In this document: positions 48,717 through 57,876 of the stretch, piece after piece | How positions within the stretch are numbered: the first letter of the stretch is position 1 | Layout of the letters: each line of letters opens with the position of its first letter | Origin: an uncultured Oscillospiraceae bacterium | GTDB lineage: Bacteria > Bacillota > Clostridia > Oscillospirales > Oscillospiraceae | Reading direction: 5' to 3' | NCBI GenBank assembly: GCA_934589705.1 | Contig: CAKTOH010000010.1 | Location: 1 to 59,541 of the forward strand | Length of the DNA stretch: 59,541 bases | The notes under the pieces: generated by a model | Told to the model about the DNA's origin: nothing | The model's database searches: none | What the model saw: the letters and a program-made list of their open reading frames with translations, nothing else | Program-made: the position numbers and the translations under genes

Positions 48717-49321
48717 GTCTTTCGCCCCTTCTTCCTCTTTTTGCGTTTATTATATCATCCTTTTTCTTAATTAGAAAGGGGGTGGATTCTTAAAAAGTTA
48801 TTAAATCGTCAAAAGTGTGTTTTTCCGGGTGCTCTTCTATCACAGGTTCGCCCCTTCCAGGGATTCCCGACGGTTGCAATCCTCAGAAATGCTCCGAGTG
48901 TCTCCGGGAAACGCACTGGTGCGGGAGCACCCCGGCTCCCTTGTGTAAAGGGAGCTGGCATGGCCGTCTCACGCAAGGCCATGACTGAGGGATTGTCAAA
49001 AAGGAAAGTTCTGATCCCCTCAGCCCCAGTGTGCGCACTGGGGCAGCTCCCCTTGATCAGCAAGGGGAGCCTTTGCCCTCATCCGTCACGGCTGCGCCGT
49101 GCCACCTTCCCCGGAGGGGAAGGCTTGGGGGCACGGATTGTGACCGGAGGGAATCCCTGGAAGGGGCCACACCAGTGCTGCGTTAAATTATGGTATGACT
49201 GCCACTGGCAGTCATTGTTATTTTAGATTCGCTGCGCGGAGCACCGCTGGTTCGCAATGACAGCCTTCTATTTCGGCGTTCAAAATGACATATGTGGTAC
49301 GAACCTGCCCCGAAAACGGAA
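48717..49321. repeat. Gene-free repeat block with R1, R2 and R3
   Basis: The promoter of the response regulator is near 48745-48775 (TATAAT clear, -35 weak). Then a TTCCAGGGATTCC piece of R1/R3 type, R2 (48934-49071, with flank from 48912), a shortened R3 (49077-49129) and R1 pieces up to 49262 including ATGACTGCCACTGGCAGTCAT. No gene is visible. Confidence 0.75.
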
Positions 49322-49348
49322 CGCCCTCCGGCGAAAAGCCGGAGGGCG
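49322..49348 (-). terminator. cstA operon terminator
   Basis: CGCCCTCCGGC/GCCGGAGGGCG with a five-base loop, followed on the minus strand by TTCCGTTTTC; 16 nt after the small gene's stop. Confidence 0.75.
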
Positions 49349-49363
49349 CATGGGGTATGAAAT

Positions 49364-49723
49364 TCAAGGTTTTCCCACAGGAATGTCGGTTTTCTCCCGG
49401 ATGGCCTGAAGCAGAGCGTCCAGATTCTCCTCATGGGTGAAGCGGTAGGCCTTCTGCTTGCCGTCCCAGCAAACCACCAGGTAGCACAGGGTTCCGTAAA
49501 TCTTCCCGTTCTCGAAGAAGCCCTTGGTCACGCCCAGGCGTTTGAACACCCGGGTGATGGCGCTCAGGGGGATATAACCGATCCGGCTCAGGCCGTACAT
49601 TCCCAGATACAGCGCCGCGTCGCCCAGTCCGAAATCCTCATAGTGGGTGCAGAACATTTTATCCGGCCGGAGAACCTCCGGGGGCAGCTTTTTTTCGGAC
49701 AGTGCTTTGGACGGTATGTACAT
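49364..49723 (-). CDS. Small protein of unknown function downstream of cstA
   Basis: About 119 residues, no membrane segment, not recognised. It alternates hydrophobic strands: YIPLSAITRVFKRLGVTK, KIYGTLCYLVVCW and KAYRFTHEENLDALLQAI suggest a small alpha/beta or bacterial PH-like fold, which is a guess. ATG 49723 is 9 nt after AAAGGA and 24 nt after the cstA stop, so it is co-transcribed and may modulate the transporter. Confidence 0.65.
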   Translation of the reverse strand: MYIPSKALSEKKLPPEVLRPDKMFCTHYEDFGLGDAALYLGMYGLSRIGYIPLSAITRVFKRLGVTKGFFENGKIYGTLCYLVVCWDGKQKAYRFTHEENLDALLQAIREKTDIPVGKP

Positions 49724-49747
49724 AGGGAAAATTCCTTTCAAATCAAG

Positions 49748-51196
49748 TTACTGAGCAGCCTTTGCGCCCTTCTTGGCAGTGGCGATGAAGACGATCAGCA
49801 TCACGGCGGCGATACCCACGCCCAGGTAAGTGGCGATGCTGGCCAGGAAGGAAATACCGCCCAGGTACAGCTTGCTGCCAAAGACGAAGGACAGGGTCAC
49901 AGCGCTCATGAAGGTTGCGGGCAGAGCGGCAACGTAAGCATTCTTGCCCTCGTGACGCAGATACATGGCAGCGGTCCACAGAACGATAGCAGCCAGAATC
50001 TGGTTGGTGGAAGCGAAGTAGTTCCAGATGGAGGTGTAGTCCAGCTGAGAAACCAGAACGCCCAGAGCCAGCAGGGGGATGGTCAGGATCAGACGGTTCT
50101 TGTAGCTCTTCTGGTCCATCTTCAGGGCGTCAGCAATGGTCAGACGGGCAGACCGGAAAGCGGTGTCGCCGGAGGAGATGGGGCAGGCGATAACGCCCAG
50201 CATAGCCAGGATGGCGCCGAAGCCGCCCATGGTGGTGTAGCAGATGTTGTACACGCAGCCGGACTGGCCGACAGCCATAGCTTCCTTCAGGCCGGTCATC
50301 AGGCCACCCTCGATGGGGAACAGAGCGCAGGAGGCAGCAGCCCAAACCAGAGCGATGATGCCTTCGCAGACCATGGCGCCATAGAAGACCATATGAGACA
50401 TTTTCTCACTCTTGCAGCAGCGGGCCATGATGGGGGACTGAGTGGAATGGAAGCCGGAGCAGGCGCCGCAGGCCACGGAAATGAACATGGCGGGGAAGAC
50501 GGAGGTTCCGGCGGGATGCATATTGCGCAGGGGGAAGATCTCGGGAATCTCATAGCCCCGGGCGATGGTGCCCACGCCCACGCCGATGGCCATGATGATC
50601 AGGCAGATGCCGAACACGGGGTACAGCTTGCCGATGATCTTGTCAACGGACAGGAAGGTGGCGATGAAGAAGTAAGCGAACACGATGACCAGCCAGAAGT
50701 ACTTGTTGGTCAGGATGCTGGTGCCGCCGCCCTGGCCGCACAGGTAGGCCAGCAGGCCGGCAGGGCCGACAGCGAAGACAACGCCCACCATGAACAGCAG
50801 CACGGTGGAGAACACACGCATAACCTGCTTCATGACGTTGCCCATGTACATACCAGTCAGCTCGGGGACGCTCAGGCCGTTATGCCGCATGGACATAAAG
50901 CCGGAAGCGAAGTCGTGAACACCACCGGCGAAAATGGTACCGAAGGTGATCCACAGGAACACGCTGGGGCCCCACATTGCGCCGCCCACAGCACCCCAGA
51001 TGGGGCCCAGGCCAGCAATGTTCAGCAGCTGAATCAGGAAGATCCGCCAGGTAGGCATGACGACGTAGTCAACGCCGTCCTCCATGGTAACAGCGGGGGT
51101 CTCGCGGTCGTCAGGACCGAAGGTCTTGGATACGAATCCGCCATAGATAAAGTATCCGCCGATGAGAAGTGCCAGACATACGAAGAAACTAATCAT
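49748..51196 (-). CDS. cstA: CstA-family carbon starvation / pyruvate transporter
   Basis: A 482-residue polytopic membrane protein (about 13-14 helices). The short-form CstA pattern is clear: NIAGLGPIWGAVGGAMWGPS, FAGGVHDFASGFMSMRHNG, ACSGFHSTQSPIMARC and ISSGDTAFRSARLTIADA. Relatives import pyruvate or peptides under carbon limitation. A perfect consensus promoter and AAGGAGG support strong expression. It heads a two-gene operon. Confidence 0.9.
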   Translation of the reverse strand: MISFFVCLALLIGGYFIYGGFVSKTFGPDDRETPAVTMEDGVDYVVMPTWRIFLIQLLNIAGLGPIWGAVGGAMWGPSVFLWITFGTIFAGGVHDFASGFMSMRHNGLSVPELTGMYMGNVMKQVMRVFSTVLLFMVGVVFAVGPAGLLAYLCGQGGGTSILTNKYFWLVIVFAYFFIATFLSVDKIIGKLYPVFGICLIIMAIGVGVGTIARGYEIPEIFPLRNMHPAGTSVFPAMFISVACGACSGFHSTQSPIMARCCKSEKMSHMVFYGAMVCEGIIALVWAAASCALFPIEGGLMTGLKEAMAVGQSGCVYNICYTTMGGFGAILAMLGVIACPISSGDTAFRSARLTIADALKMDQKSYKNRLILTIPLLALGVLVSQLDYTSIWNYFASTNQILAAIVLWTAAMYLRHEGKNAYVAALPATFMSAVTLSFVFGSKLYLGGISFLASIATYLGVGIAAVMLIVFIATAKKGAKAAQ

Positions 51197-51290
51197 ATAT
51201 TACCCTCCTTACAGTTTGGCGTTCCGCGGACGCGAAACGCGTTTCCAAACGCAGAGCGGGAATGTTGGCGCATTCCGGCTCGTCCCCTGT

Positions 51291-51319
51291 ATTATAGTAC
51301 CTTTCTAGTGAAATGTCAA
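51291..51319 (-). promoter_or_regulatory. cstA promoter (exact consensus)
   Basis: TTGACA (51319-51314), 17 bp, TATAAT (51296-51291) on the minus strand. The leader of about 90 nt can form GCGTTT/AAACGC-type hairpins. Confidence 0.85.
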
Positions 51320-52145
51320 CAAAATGTTCACATTTTTTCTTGCCCCAATTGGGCAACCGTAGCAGTTTGAATCCTTCCTGTTTCAAAGAGAAGCAGCGGC
51401 TTTTTTCTTGCGTTTTAGGAGAAAAATGACATTATCCGGCCAGGCAGCTCCGTCTGTTTTTTGCCGGGAACCGGAAAATCGCTGGTTTTGCCTCTGAAGG
51501 ATTGCAAACTCTGTCCTGCAAGTTCAGGTCAGCGGAGCGGCCTTTGAAAGCCCTGTCAATTGGGCAATATCACCAGCATTTCAGTGGAGATTTTGGTGAT
51601 TTTTCCAGGAGGGCGATTCCCCTTTCGGGTGGGGTCGGGGCTTCCGGAGCTTCCCTTCCCGGCGATTTTTCTCCGGACAAAAATATTGTTGAAAAAGGTA
51701 AACACGCTGGTGCGGGAGCACCCAAAGGCTCCCTTGTGTAAAGGGAGCTGTCAGCGCAGCTGACTGAGGGATTGTCAAAGTAAGATTGTTCTGATCCCCT
51801 CAGTCAAAAATCAAAGATTTTTGCCAGCTCCCCTTGATCAGCAAGGGGAGCCTTTGCCCTCATCCGTCACGGCTGCGCCGTGCCACCTATACATTATTGT
51901 GCAATTGCCACTGGCAATTGTTAGATTTTGATTCGCTGCGCGGAGCACCACCCCGGAGGGGAAGGCTTTGGAGAACGGATTGTGACCGGAGGGAATCCCC
52001 GGAGGGGGCCACACCTGTGTGCGTTACACTATGGTTCTCGGAATGACCGGGGGATTGCCACACCAGTCTGCGGACTGGTTCGCAATGACAGCCTTTGCCG
52101 GGGGTCAGTTCGCAATGACATGGTTTTTCGTTCAACTCTGAGGCG
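51320..52145. repeat. Gene-free region with R2 and R3 between cstA and the ABC operon
   Basis: From 51320 to 51700 I see nothing recognisable apart from GC-rich imperfect hairpins. Then R2 with flank (51706-51852), R3 (51858-51971) and two R1-type pieces (51980-52096) including ACCAGTCTGCGGACTGGT. No gene. Confidence 0.7.
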
Positions 52146-52178
52146 AAAAAACCGCGTCCCGAAAAATCGGGACGCGGT
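52146..52178 (-). terminator. Terminator of the ABC permease genes
   Basis: CCGCGTCCCGA/TCGGGACGCGG with AAAA loop, followed on the minus strand by TTTTTTCG; about 30 nt after the stop. Confidence 0.9.
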
Positions 52179-52205
52179 AAAAAGCGGGGATATGCAGGCG
52201 TTGGC

Positions 52206-53075
52206 TCAGCCCTTGACGGAACCGGCGGTAACGCCCTTGATGATGAACTTGCTCAGGCAGATGTACACCACCACGACCGGCAGAATGGCAAGCAGAATGA
52301 ACATGTACACCTTGCCCATGTCGAACTTGGAGTAGTCGGCGCTGCGCAGCTGGGCGATCATCAGAGGCACGGTCTTCATTTCGGCCTTGTCAAGAAGCAA
52401 TGCCGGCATGAAGTAGTTGTTCCAGGACTGGACGAAGTTGAAGATCAGCTGCACCGCCAGAGCGGGCTTCAGCATAGGCAGGATGATGGTATTGAAGGTG
52501 CGGAACTCCCCGGAGCCGTCCACCCGGGCGGCGTCAATGATCTCCATGGGCAGCACGGACTCCATGTACTGCTTCATGTAGAAGAACACAACGGGAGCCG
52601 CCACGCCGGGCAGGATCAGAGGAATGTAGTTGTTGGTCCAGCCCAGCTTCACGCACATCTGGTAGAAGCCGGTAGCCGCCACCTGGTTGGGGATGACCAT
52701 GACGGCCATGATGAAGGTGAAAGCCACGCCCTTGAGCTTGAAGTCATAGGCATGAATGCCGTAGGCCGTCAGAGCGGAGAAATAGGTAGCCAGAACGGAG
52801 GTAGCGGCAGCGATGATGAAGCTGTTGAGCATACCTCTGGGGATGTTGATGGAGGCATCCGTCCAGGCGTTTTTCAGATTGGTGATAAAGTAGTTGCTGG
52901 GCAGCAGCCGGAAGCCGCCCTGGAGGTCGCCGTTGGAGCGGCTGGCGTTGACGAACAGCATCCAGAAGGAGAACAGACACAGCACGGACAGGAACACCAG
53001 GATCACATACACCACGAAGCGGCTGATCATCAGCTGGCGCTTTGCCTTCAGGCTGTCATAAGCATTTGCATTCAT
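52206..53075 (-). CDS. Sugar ABC transporter permease, MalG type
   Basis: A 289-residue inner permease with six membrane helices. The ATPase-contact EAA loop MEIIDAARVDGSGEFRTFNTI is present (about residues 178-198; E, A, G conserved). It pairs with the MalF-type gene 12 nt upstream. Substrate is inferred only as carbohydrate from the family. Confidence 0.92.
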   Translation of the reverse strand: MNANAYDSLKAKRQLMISRFVVYVILVFLSVLCLFSFWMLFVNASRSNGDLQGGFRLLPSNYFITNLKNAWTDASINIPRGMLNSFIIAAATSVLATYFSALTAYGIHAYDFKLKGVAFTFIMAVMVIPNQVAATGFYQMCVKLGWTNNYIPLILPGVAAPVVFFYMKQYMESVLPMEIIDAARVDGSGEFRTFNTIILPMLKPALAVQLIFNFVQSWNNYFMPALLLDKAEMKTVPLMIAQLRSADYSKFDMGKVYMFILLAILPVVVVYICLSKFIIKGVTAGSVKG

Positions 53076-53087
53076 GGAATTCCCTCC

Positions 53088-54029
53088 TTAATCCTTTTTG
53101 GTCAGAGACTTGAACACCAGCATACTCAGAAGGCCCGTAATGATGAACAGAATCACGGAGATGGCGCCGGCCATGCCGTAGTTCTTGCTGGTCTTCAGAT
53201 AGCTGTTCAGGAACATAATCAGGGTCATGGAGCTGCGGTTGGGGTTGCCCGCTCCATTGGTCAGAACCTGAGGCACGTCGAACATCTGCAAGCCGCCGAT
53301 GAGCGCCGTGATAACGGTGTAGACCAGGATGGGGGTCAGCAGGGGCAGAGTGACCTTAAAGAAGGTCTGGACGGAGTTGGCGCCGTCGATGTTGGCGGCC
53401 TCGAACATATTCTGGTCGATGCCCATGATGCCGGCCATCAGCAAAATGGTGGTGTTGCCGAACCAGAGCAGGAAGTTCATCAGGCAGATCAGGCTCCGGA
53501 CGGTGATTTTCATGGTGAAGAAGTCAATGGGCTGACTTGCCATTCCGGTCTGCATCAGCAGCTGGTTCACGGGGCCCACGTTGGAGAACAGGGTGTAGAA
53601 CAGCATGGAGAAAGCGGAAGCCATGATCAGGTTGGGCATGTAGATCACGGTCTTAAAGAACTGCTGACCCCGGATGTTCAGCCGGTAGCTGGTGAAGAAG
53701 ATTGCCAGCAGCAGCGCGATCAGAATCTGAGGGATCGCACCGCCCACCCAGAGAACCACCGTATTTCCGGCGTACTTCAGGATGTCGATGGTCCCGGTAT
53801 CATCCGGGGTGAAAAGCTTGACGTAGTTGGCAAGACCCACAAAGTTGGGACCCACCTGCTTCAGACCGGAGCGATAGTTTTCAAAGAAGCTGTTGTAGAC
53901 GGTCAGGGCCAGGGGATACAGATTGAATACGGCATAGATAATGAAGAACGGCGCGATAAACAGATAGCCCCATTTGGCGTAGCTGATACCCTTACGCTTT
54001 CCGGCGGCATTGTCAGGCAGACGACTCAT
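53088..54029 (-). CDS. Sugar ABC transporter permease, MalF type
   Basis: About 313 residues, six membrane helices with a cytoplasmic N-terminus. The EAA-type loop is MFEAANIDGANSVQTFFKVT (about 205-224). ATG 54029 follows AGGAGG by 7 nt; the frame runs 23 codons further without support. It follows the binding-protein gene after a 464-bp gap with a terminator and repeats. No ATPase gene is in the window, so a shared MsmX-like ATPase elsewhere is likely. Confidence 0.92.
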   Translation of the reverse strand: MSRLPDNAAGKRKGISYAKWGYLFIAPFFIIYAVFNLYPLALTVYNSFFENYRSGLKQVGPNFVGLANYVKLFTPDDTGTIDILKYAGNTVVLWVGGAIPQILIALLLAIFFTSYRLNIRGQQFFKTVIYMPNLIMASAFSMLFYTLFSNVGPVNQLLMQTGMASQPIDFFTMKITVRSLICLMNFLLWFGNTTILLMAGIMGIDQNMFEAANIDGANSVQTFFKVTLPLLTPILVYTVITALIGGLQMFDVPQVLTNGAGNPNRSSMTLIMFLNSYLKTSKNYGMAGAISVILFIITGLLSMLVFKSLTKKD

Positions 54030-54440
54030 TGTTTCTCCTCCTTGCTTTCTTTGGCTTCGATTCAAATCAGGCTTTTCCCTGCTTTGAAGCCAGGTCAAAG
54101 AATGGCTTTGTACTTTTCATTCGGGCAGCGACCTCATCCGCCCGACCGGCACCTAATACACTATTGTGCAATTGCCACTGGCAATTGATGAATTTTAATT
54201 CGCTGCGCGGAGCACCACCCTCCCAGGGGAAGGCTTGGGAAAACGGATTGTGACCGGAGGGAATCCCTGGAAGGGGCCACGCCAGTGTGCGCTACATTAA
54301 GGTATGACTGCCACTGGCAGTCATTGTTATTTTAGATTCGCTGCGCGGAGCACCGCTGGCTCGCAATGACATGCGTGATACGTTGGCTCTCTGAATATCC
54401 AGGGAATTTCCGGAAAGGGCTGCTTCCTTATATTAAAGAA
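54030..54440. repeat. Gene-free repeat block inside the ABC gene row
   Basis: R3 (54132-54238), then R1/R3-type pieces (54246-54372) including GTGACCGGAGGGAATCCCTGG and ATGACTGCCACTGGCAGTCAT. Any read-through transcript of the binding protein must cross these hairpins to reach the permeases. Confidence 0.75.
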
Positions 54441-54466
54441 TGGGGCAAGGCTCTCGCCTTGCCCCA
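54441..54466 (-). terminator. Terminator after the sugar-binding protein
   Basis: TGGGGCAAGGC/GCCTTGCCCCA with a four-base loop, then on the minus strand TTCTTTAATA; 28 nt past the stop. Confidence 0.8.
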
Positions 54467-54493
54467 CAGGTCTTATTCAGGATTTACAAGTCA

Positions 54494-55843
54494 TCAGGGA
54501 GTGACGATCTCGGGGTACTTCTCGTTGATGTACTTGTAGTAGTTGGCCATAGCCTGATCCTCGGTGACCTCGCCGTCGCAGTACTCTCTCCAGTAGCCCT
54601 GCAGGCCCTCGGTGAGCAGCTGATCGTAGATGGTCTTGTTCTCGAACTTGATGTTCTTAGCCAGCTCAACGAACACAGCGGTGTCGTTCTGGCCGCCCAG
54701 GAACTCGTTGCCACCCTCGGCGGCGCAAGCGGCGTTGACCTTCTGGTTGTTGGAGAACTGAGCCTCGTTCTTGACCAGGTTGGTGCAGACTTCCTCATCG
54801 TTGATGAAGGTGTTCATAACGTCAGCCAGCATGGTGGGGTTGTCGGAGCCGGTAGCAGCCAGCAGCCAGGTGCCGCCCCAGAAGTGAGCCTGAGGACCTT
54901 CGCAGATAGCCCAGTCGCCGGGGCAGCCCTTCTCAGGATCCTGAGCGTTGCCCATGGAGAAGTTGTAGTACCAAGCGGGTCCAAAGTAGCACATGGTCTT
55001 GCCGTCCTTGAACATCTGAGCGGTGCACTCATCGGACCAGATGTCGCAGGTCTGGGTGTAACCCTTGTCGGAGAAGTCCTTAGCCTGAGCCTGCCATGCC
55101 TTGATGGCATCGTTCAGGGTCAGCTTGCCGTCGGTAACCAGGGGGGTCTCGCCGTTGTTGGAGAACACACGGAAGGTAGCGGACTCGGAAGCGGTCATCA
55201 GGTAGCCCTTAGCCTTGGCGTCAGCGGCCACGGCGTTGAACTTGTCCCAGCTGTCCAGCTTGGCCTGGACTTCGGCGGGATCGTCGGTGCCCAGAACGTC
55301 CTTAGCGATGGAGCGGCGGTAGATCAGAGCAGCGGGGCAGCACTGGAAGGAAACGCCCTTGACGGTGCCGGCGTCATCGGAAGCGGCCTGCACGGTGTAC
55401 TCGTAAGCGTTGGAGAAATCGGTGACGCCCAGAGCCTTGACGTCCTGAGTGTAGTCGGAGTTGGTGTACTTCAGGATGTAGTCAGCCTCGGCCAGGAACA
55501 TATCGATCTTGTCGTCGGCAGCGGCGTTCTCCTGGTTCAGCAGAGCCTCATCCAGCTTGTCCTGGTAAACGCCGTCAGCGTTGGGGTTGATGATCCAGTT
55601 GACCTTGATGCCTTCGGGAACAGTGTAGTACTTCTCGAAGAAGCCCTTGAACTCTTCGTTCCAGGCCCAGATGTTGAAGACCTTGCCTTCCTCGGCGGCA
55701 GCCTCGGTAGCAGGAGCGGCTTCGGTTGCGGGAGCGTCAGCCTTGGGGGCTTCGGTTGCGGCGGGAGCAGCGGTGTTGCCGCCGCAGGCGGCCAGGCTCA
55801 GAACCATGACGAGAGCCAGCAGCATAGCCATCAGTTTTTTCAT
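54494..55843 (-). CDS. Sugar ABC transporter substrate-binding lipoprotein
   Basis: A 449-residue extracytoplasmic binding protein, family 1 type. The signal peptide ends in LSLAACGG (lipobox Cys at about residue 20). An Ala, Pro, Thr and Glu rich linker of about 30 residues tethers it. The domain begins FNIWAWNEEFKGFFEKYY and carries many aromatic residues typical of sugar pockets. Codon use and base bias (for example GCTGAC over GCGGAC) look more biased than neighbours, fitting high expression. Promoter and operator are 90-120 bp upstream. Confidence 0.93.
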   Translation of the reverse strand: MKKLMAMLLALVMVLSLAACGGNTAAPAATEAPKADAPATEAAPATEAAAEEGKVFNIWAWNEEFKGFFEKYYTVPEGIKVNWIINPNADGVYQDKLDEALLNQENAAADDKIDMFLAEADYILKYTNSDYTQDVKALGVTDFSNAYEYTVQAASDDAGTVKGVSFQCCPAALIYRRSIAKDVLGTDDPAEVQAKLDSWDKFNAVAADAKAKGYLMTASESATFRVFSNNGETPLVTDGKLTLNDAIKAWQAQAKDFSDKGYTQTCDIWSDECTAQMFKDGKTMCYFGPAWYYNFSMGNAQDPEKGCPGDWAICEGPQAHFWGGTWLLAATGSDNPTMLADVMNTFINDEEVCTNLVKNEAQFSNNQKVNAACAAEGGNEFLGGQNDTAVFVELAKNIKFENKTIYDQLLTEGLQGYWREYCDGEVTEDQAMANYYKYINEKYPEIVTP

Positions 55844-55934
55844 GTTTTTTCCTCCTTGTTATTCTTCACGGGTTTTAAGGGATACGCTAACAAATCTCAC
55901 AATTTTCGTTTACGTTGTCCCTTTCCTTGCCTAT

Positions 55935-55963
55935 ATGTTAAACTTAATCGTTTTCAAAGTCAA
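55935..55963 (-). promoter_or_regulatory. Binding-protein promoter with cre-like site
   Basis: TTGACT (55963-55958), 17 bp, TAACAT (55940-55935). The spacer holds TGAAAACGATTAAG (55956-55943), close to the CcpA/LacI-type cre consensus TGWAANCGNTNWCA over its first ten positions. Confidence 0.6.
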
Positions 55964-55969
55964 GAATTA

Positions 55970-56443
55970 TTTGTGTATTTCCCTACGATTTGTAGATTGT
56001 GTTCATTTTGTGAACGTCTGATTGTGCATTTTGACGAGGATTTTCGGCTTTGAAAGGGGATTTTTCCGGATTTTCTCGGCTTGCGCGTCGAAAAAAGCCG
56101 CCGGGCAGGGGCTTAACGGCTCCGGCTTTCCTGCGAAAGCCTCTCCCCGGAATTTCCCGAAACGTAATTTTTCTGATTCCTTTTTCTATCCGATGCCGCT
56201 CGTCCTCTTTTCTTTCCACCCCGGCCTTGGCGCAGGCAAAAAGGGCAGAGCTGCCCCCGCCTTCCGCCTTCTTTTCGGAGGGAAAAGAAGGCGGCATTCC
56301 GGGAGGATGCCCCGGAATGCCGCCGAACTTTTTCTTCTCTTTTCTTTCAATATCCGTCTGTGGACGGCAATGGGTCAGTTTTTGTCCTTCACCGGGAAAT
56401 ATGTGCATAATCCACAGTTCCAAAGTCTATTTTTCTACATTGC
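55970..56443. other. Gene-free spacer before the glycosyltransferase operon end
   Basis: No gene with family resemblance is seen on either strand. Apart from the terminator hairpin at 56290-56324, there is an imperfect hairpin region TTTTCTTTCC...GGAAAAGAAGG (56205-56290). None of the main repeat families occurs here, unlike the other large gaps. Confidence 0.6.
56290..56324 (-). terminator. Terminator of the AbrB-GT1 operon
   Basis: GGCGGCATTCCGGG/CCCGGAATGCCGCC (14 bp), followed on the minus strand by TTCTTTTCC and on the plus strand by GAACTTTTTC; 120 nt past the glycosyltransferase stop. Confidence 0.75.
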
Positions 56444-57637
56444 TTAGCGGTATTGCATCCATTTTTCGGCAATTTCTGCCTCAATCCGGTCAGCCGCTGC
56501 CGATGCTCCGCCGGAAGCCCGGAAGCTTTCCCCAATTTTTTCCGCGTTTTTTCGGTAGCTGGGATCCATCAGAAGCCGCTCCGCGGCACGCCGGATTTCC
56601 CCGGGAGAGGTACCCTTCAGGAGCACCCCGGCACCCAGTTGGGATACCCGTCTTGCCACCCCTTTCTGCTCGGAAGTCTGGGGCAGCATCAGCAGCGGAA
56701 CCCCAAAATACAGCCCTTCGCTGGCACTGTTCATGCCGCAGTGGGTCAAAAATATGTCGGTTTTCTCCAAAACGCCGATCTGATCTACAGCAGATTGTAC
56801 GAAAACGTTTTCTGACAATTTTCCCTGTTTTATGACCTGAGCGCACGCCCCAGCAGACAGGATCACCTGGTAAGGCGTGGACTGAAAGGCTTCGATACAT
56901 GCCCGATACAGAGCTGGCATTTCGTTATTCACCGTGCCCATGGAGATATAAATCAGGGGCTTTCCCGTCTTTTTCACCGGGGTTTCCACCGGCCGCAGGG
57001 AAGGCCCCACAAAAGCAAAGTTCTTCGGGAAGCTTTGGGCTGCCGGCTGAAACAGCTGGGAAGTGTACACCACCGTGGGCACGGTTTCGTCACAGCCGAT
57101 CAGCTCCAGCACGCTTTTCACCGGATAGCCCGCTTCCTGCAATCGGCGGATCTCTCTCGTTACCTTGCCCATGGACAGCAGCATTCCCAGCGTATCCTTC
57201 AGACTGTGGGGCATGATTTTCGCCGACTCCCGGTTAAAGGCGAAGGTGGTCATGGAGCACACATAGGGAATGCCCAGTTTTTGGGCGGTAGTTTTGGCCC
57301 AGACCGCCATGGAGTCTCCCACAATGCAGTCCGGCCTCAGCCTTTCCATTTCCCGGCAGACCGGCTCATCCAGAGCCAGGAGGGTGTCCACCAGCACCCG
57401 GGTGGACAAGGCCAGATTGGAGCCGACCCTTGCGCCTGTCTGCCGGGTCAGGCGCATTGTGGGATCCAGGCTCTCGCATCCCACAAATTCCCCTCCGGCG
57501 GCGCGGATTTTCTCCCGGAACCCTTCATAAGAATAGTAGATTACCCGGTGTCCCCGGGCAGTCAGTTCCCGCACCACCCCCAGGGTGGGATGGACGTGGC
57601 CTTGTGCGGGAATGGAGAAAAATACAATGGTCGCCAT
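56444..57637 (-). CDS. GT1 glycosyltransferase, MGT (macrolide GT) type
   Basis: A 397-residue GT-B fold enzyme. The N-terminal half has FSIPAQGHVHPTLGVVREL (catalytic-His region). The C-terminal nucleotide-sugar site has FVGPSLRP, PLIYISMGTVNN, FVQSAVDQIGVLEKTDIFLT and HCGMNSASEGLYFGVPLL. Relatives glycosylate macrolides, sterols or other small lipophilic molecules; the acceptor here is unknown. It overlaps the AbrB-type gene by one base (TAATG), so the two are coupled. Confidence 0.92.
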   Translation of the reverse strand: MATIVFFSIPAQGHVHPTLGVVRELTARGHRVIYYSYEGFREKIRAAGGEFVGCESLDPTMRLTRQTGARVGSNLALSTRVLVDTLLALDEPVCREMERLRPDCIVGDSMAVWAKTTAQKLGIPYVCSMTTFAFNRESAKIMPHSLKDTLGMLLSMGKVTREIRRLQEAGYPVKSVLELIGCDETVPTVVYTSQLFQPAAQSFPKNFAFVGPSLRPVETPVKKTGKPLIYISMGTVNNEMPALYRACIEAFQSTPYQVILSAGACAQVIKQGKLSENVFVQSAVDQIGVLEKTDIFLTHCGMNSASEGLYFGVPLLMLPQTSEQKGVARRVSQLGAGVLLKGTSPGEIRRAAERLLMDPSYRKNAEKIGESFRASGGASAAADRIEAEIAEKWMQYR

Positions 57638-57849
57638 TATTTCCCCTCCAGTTCGCTGAAGATCAGCCCCATCAGCCGCTGACTGTCCGCCTTGGACGGG
57701 ATGGCCAGCCCCCGCTTTTCGTCCGCCAGCACCAGCACCGTCTCCCCGGGCTGGAAGCCGAACAGGTCTCTGGCCTCCTTGGGGATGACAAATTGACCCT
57801 TTTCCCCGATTTTTACCATCCAGGCGTGTTTTCCTTCCGGAACTTCCAT
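57637..57849 (-). CDS. AbrB/SpoVT-type swapped-hairpin regulator
   Basis: A 70-residue single-domain protein. VKIGEKGQFVIPKEARDLFGFQPGETVLVLADEKRG (about residues 12-47; core GQFVIPKEARDLFG) is the AbrB-family DNA-binding fold. It could be a dimeric repressor, an antitoxin-like domain (no toxin seen) or the regulator of the coupled glycosyltransferase. Two perfect inverted repeats lie in its promoter. SD AGGAGGG precedes ATG by 8 nt. Confidence 0.88.
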   Translation of the reverse strand: MEVPEGKHAWMVKIGEKGQFVIPKEARDLFGFQPGETVLVLADEKRGLAIPSKADSQRLMGLIFSELEGK

Positions 57850-57876
57850 AATGATTCCCTCCTGTAATTCCGATTG

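Noticed and set aside
56050..56835. 261-codon plus-strand frame
   Set aside because: It overlaps the glycosyltransferase gene antisense and the terminator hairpin, and shows no family resemblance.
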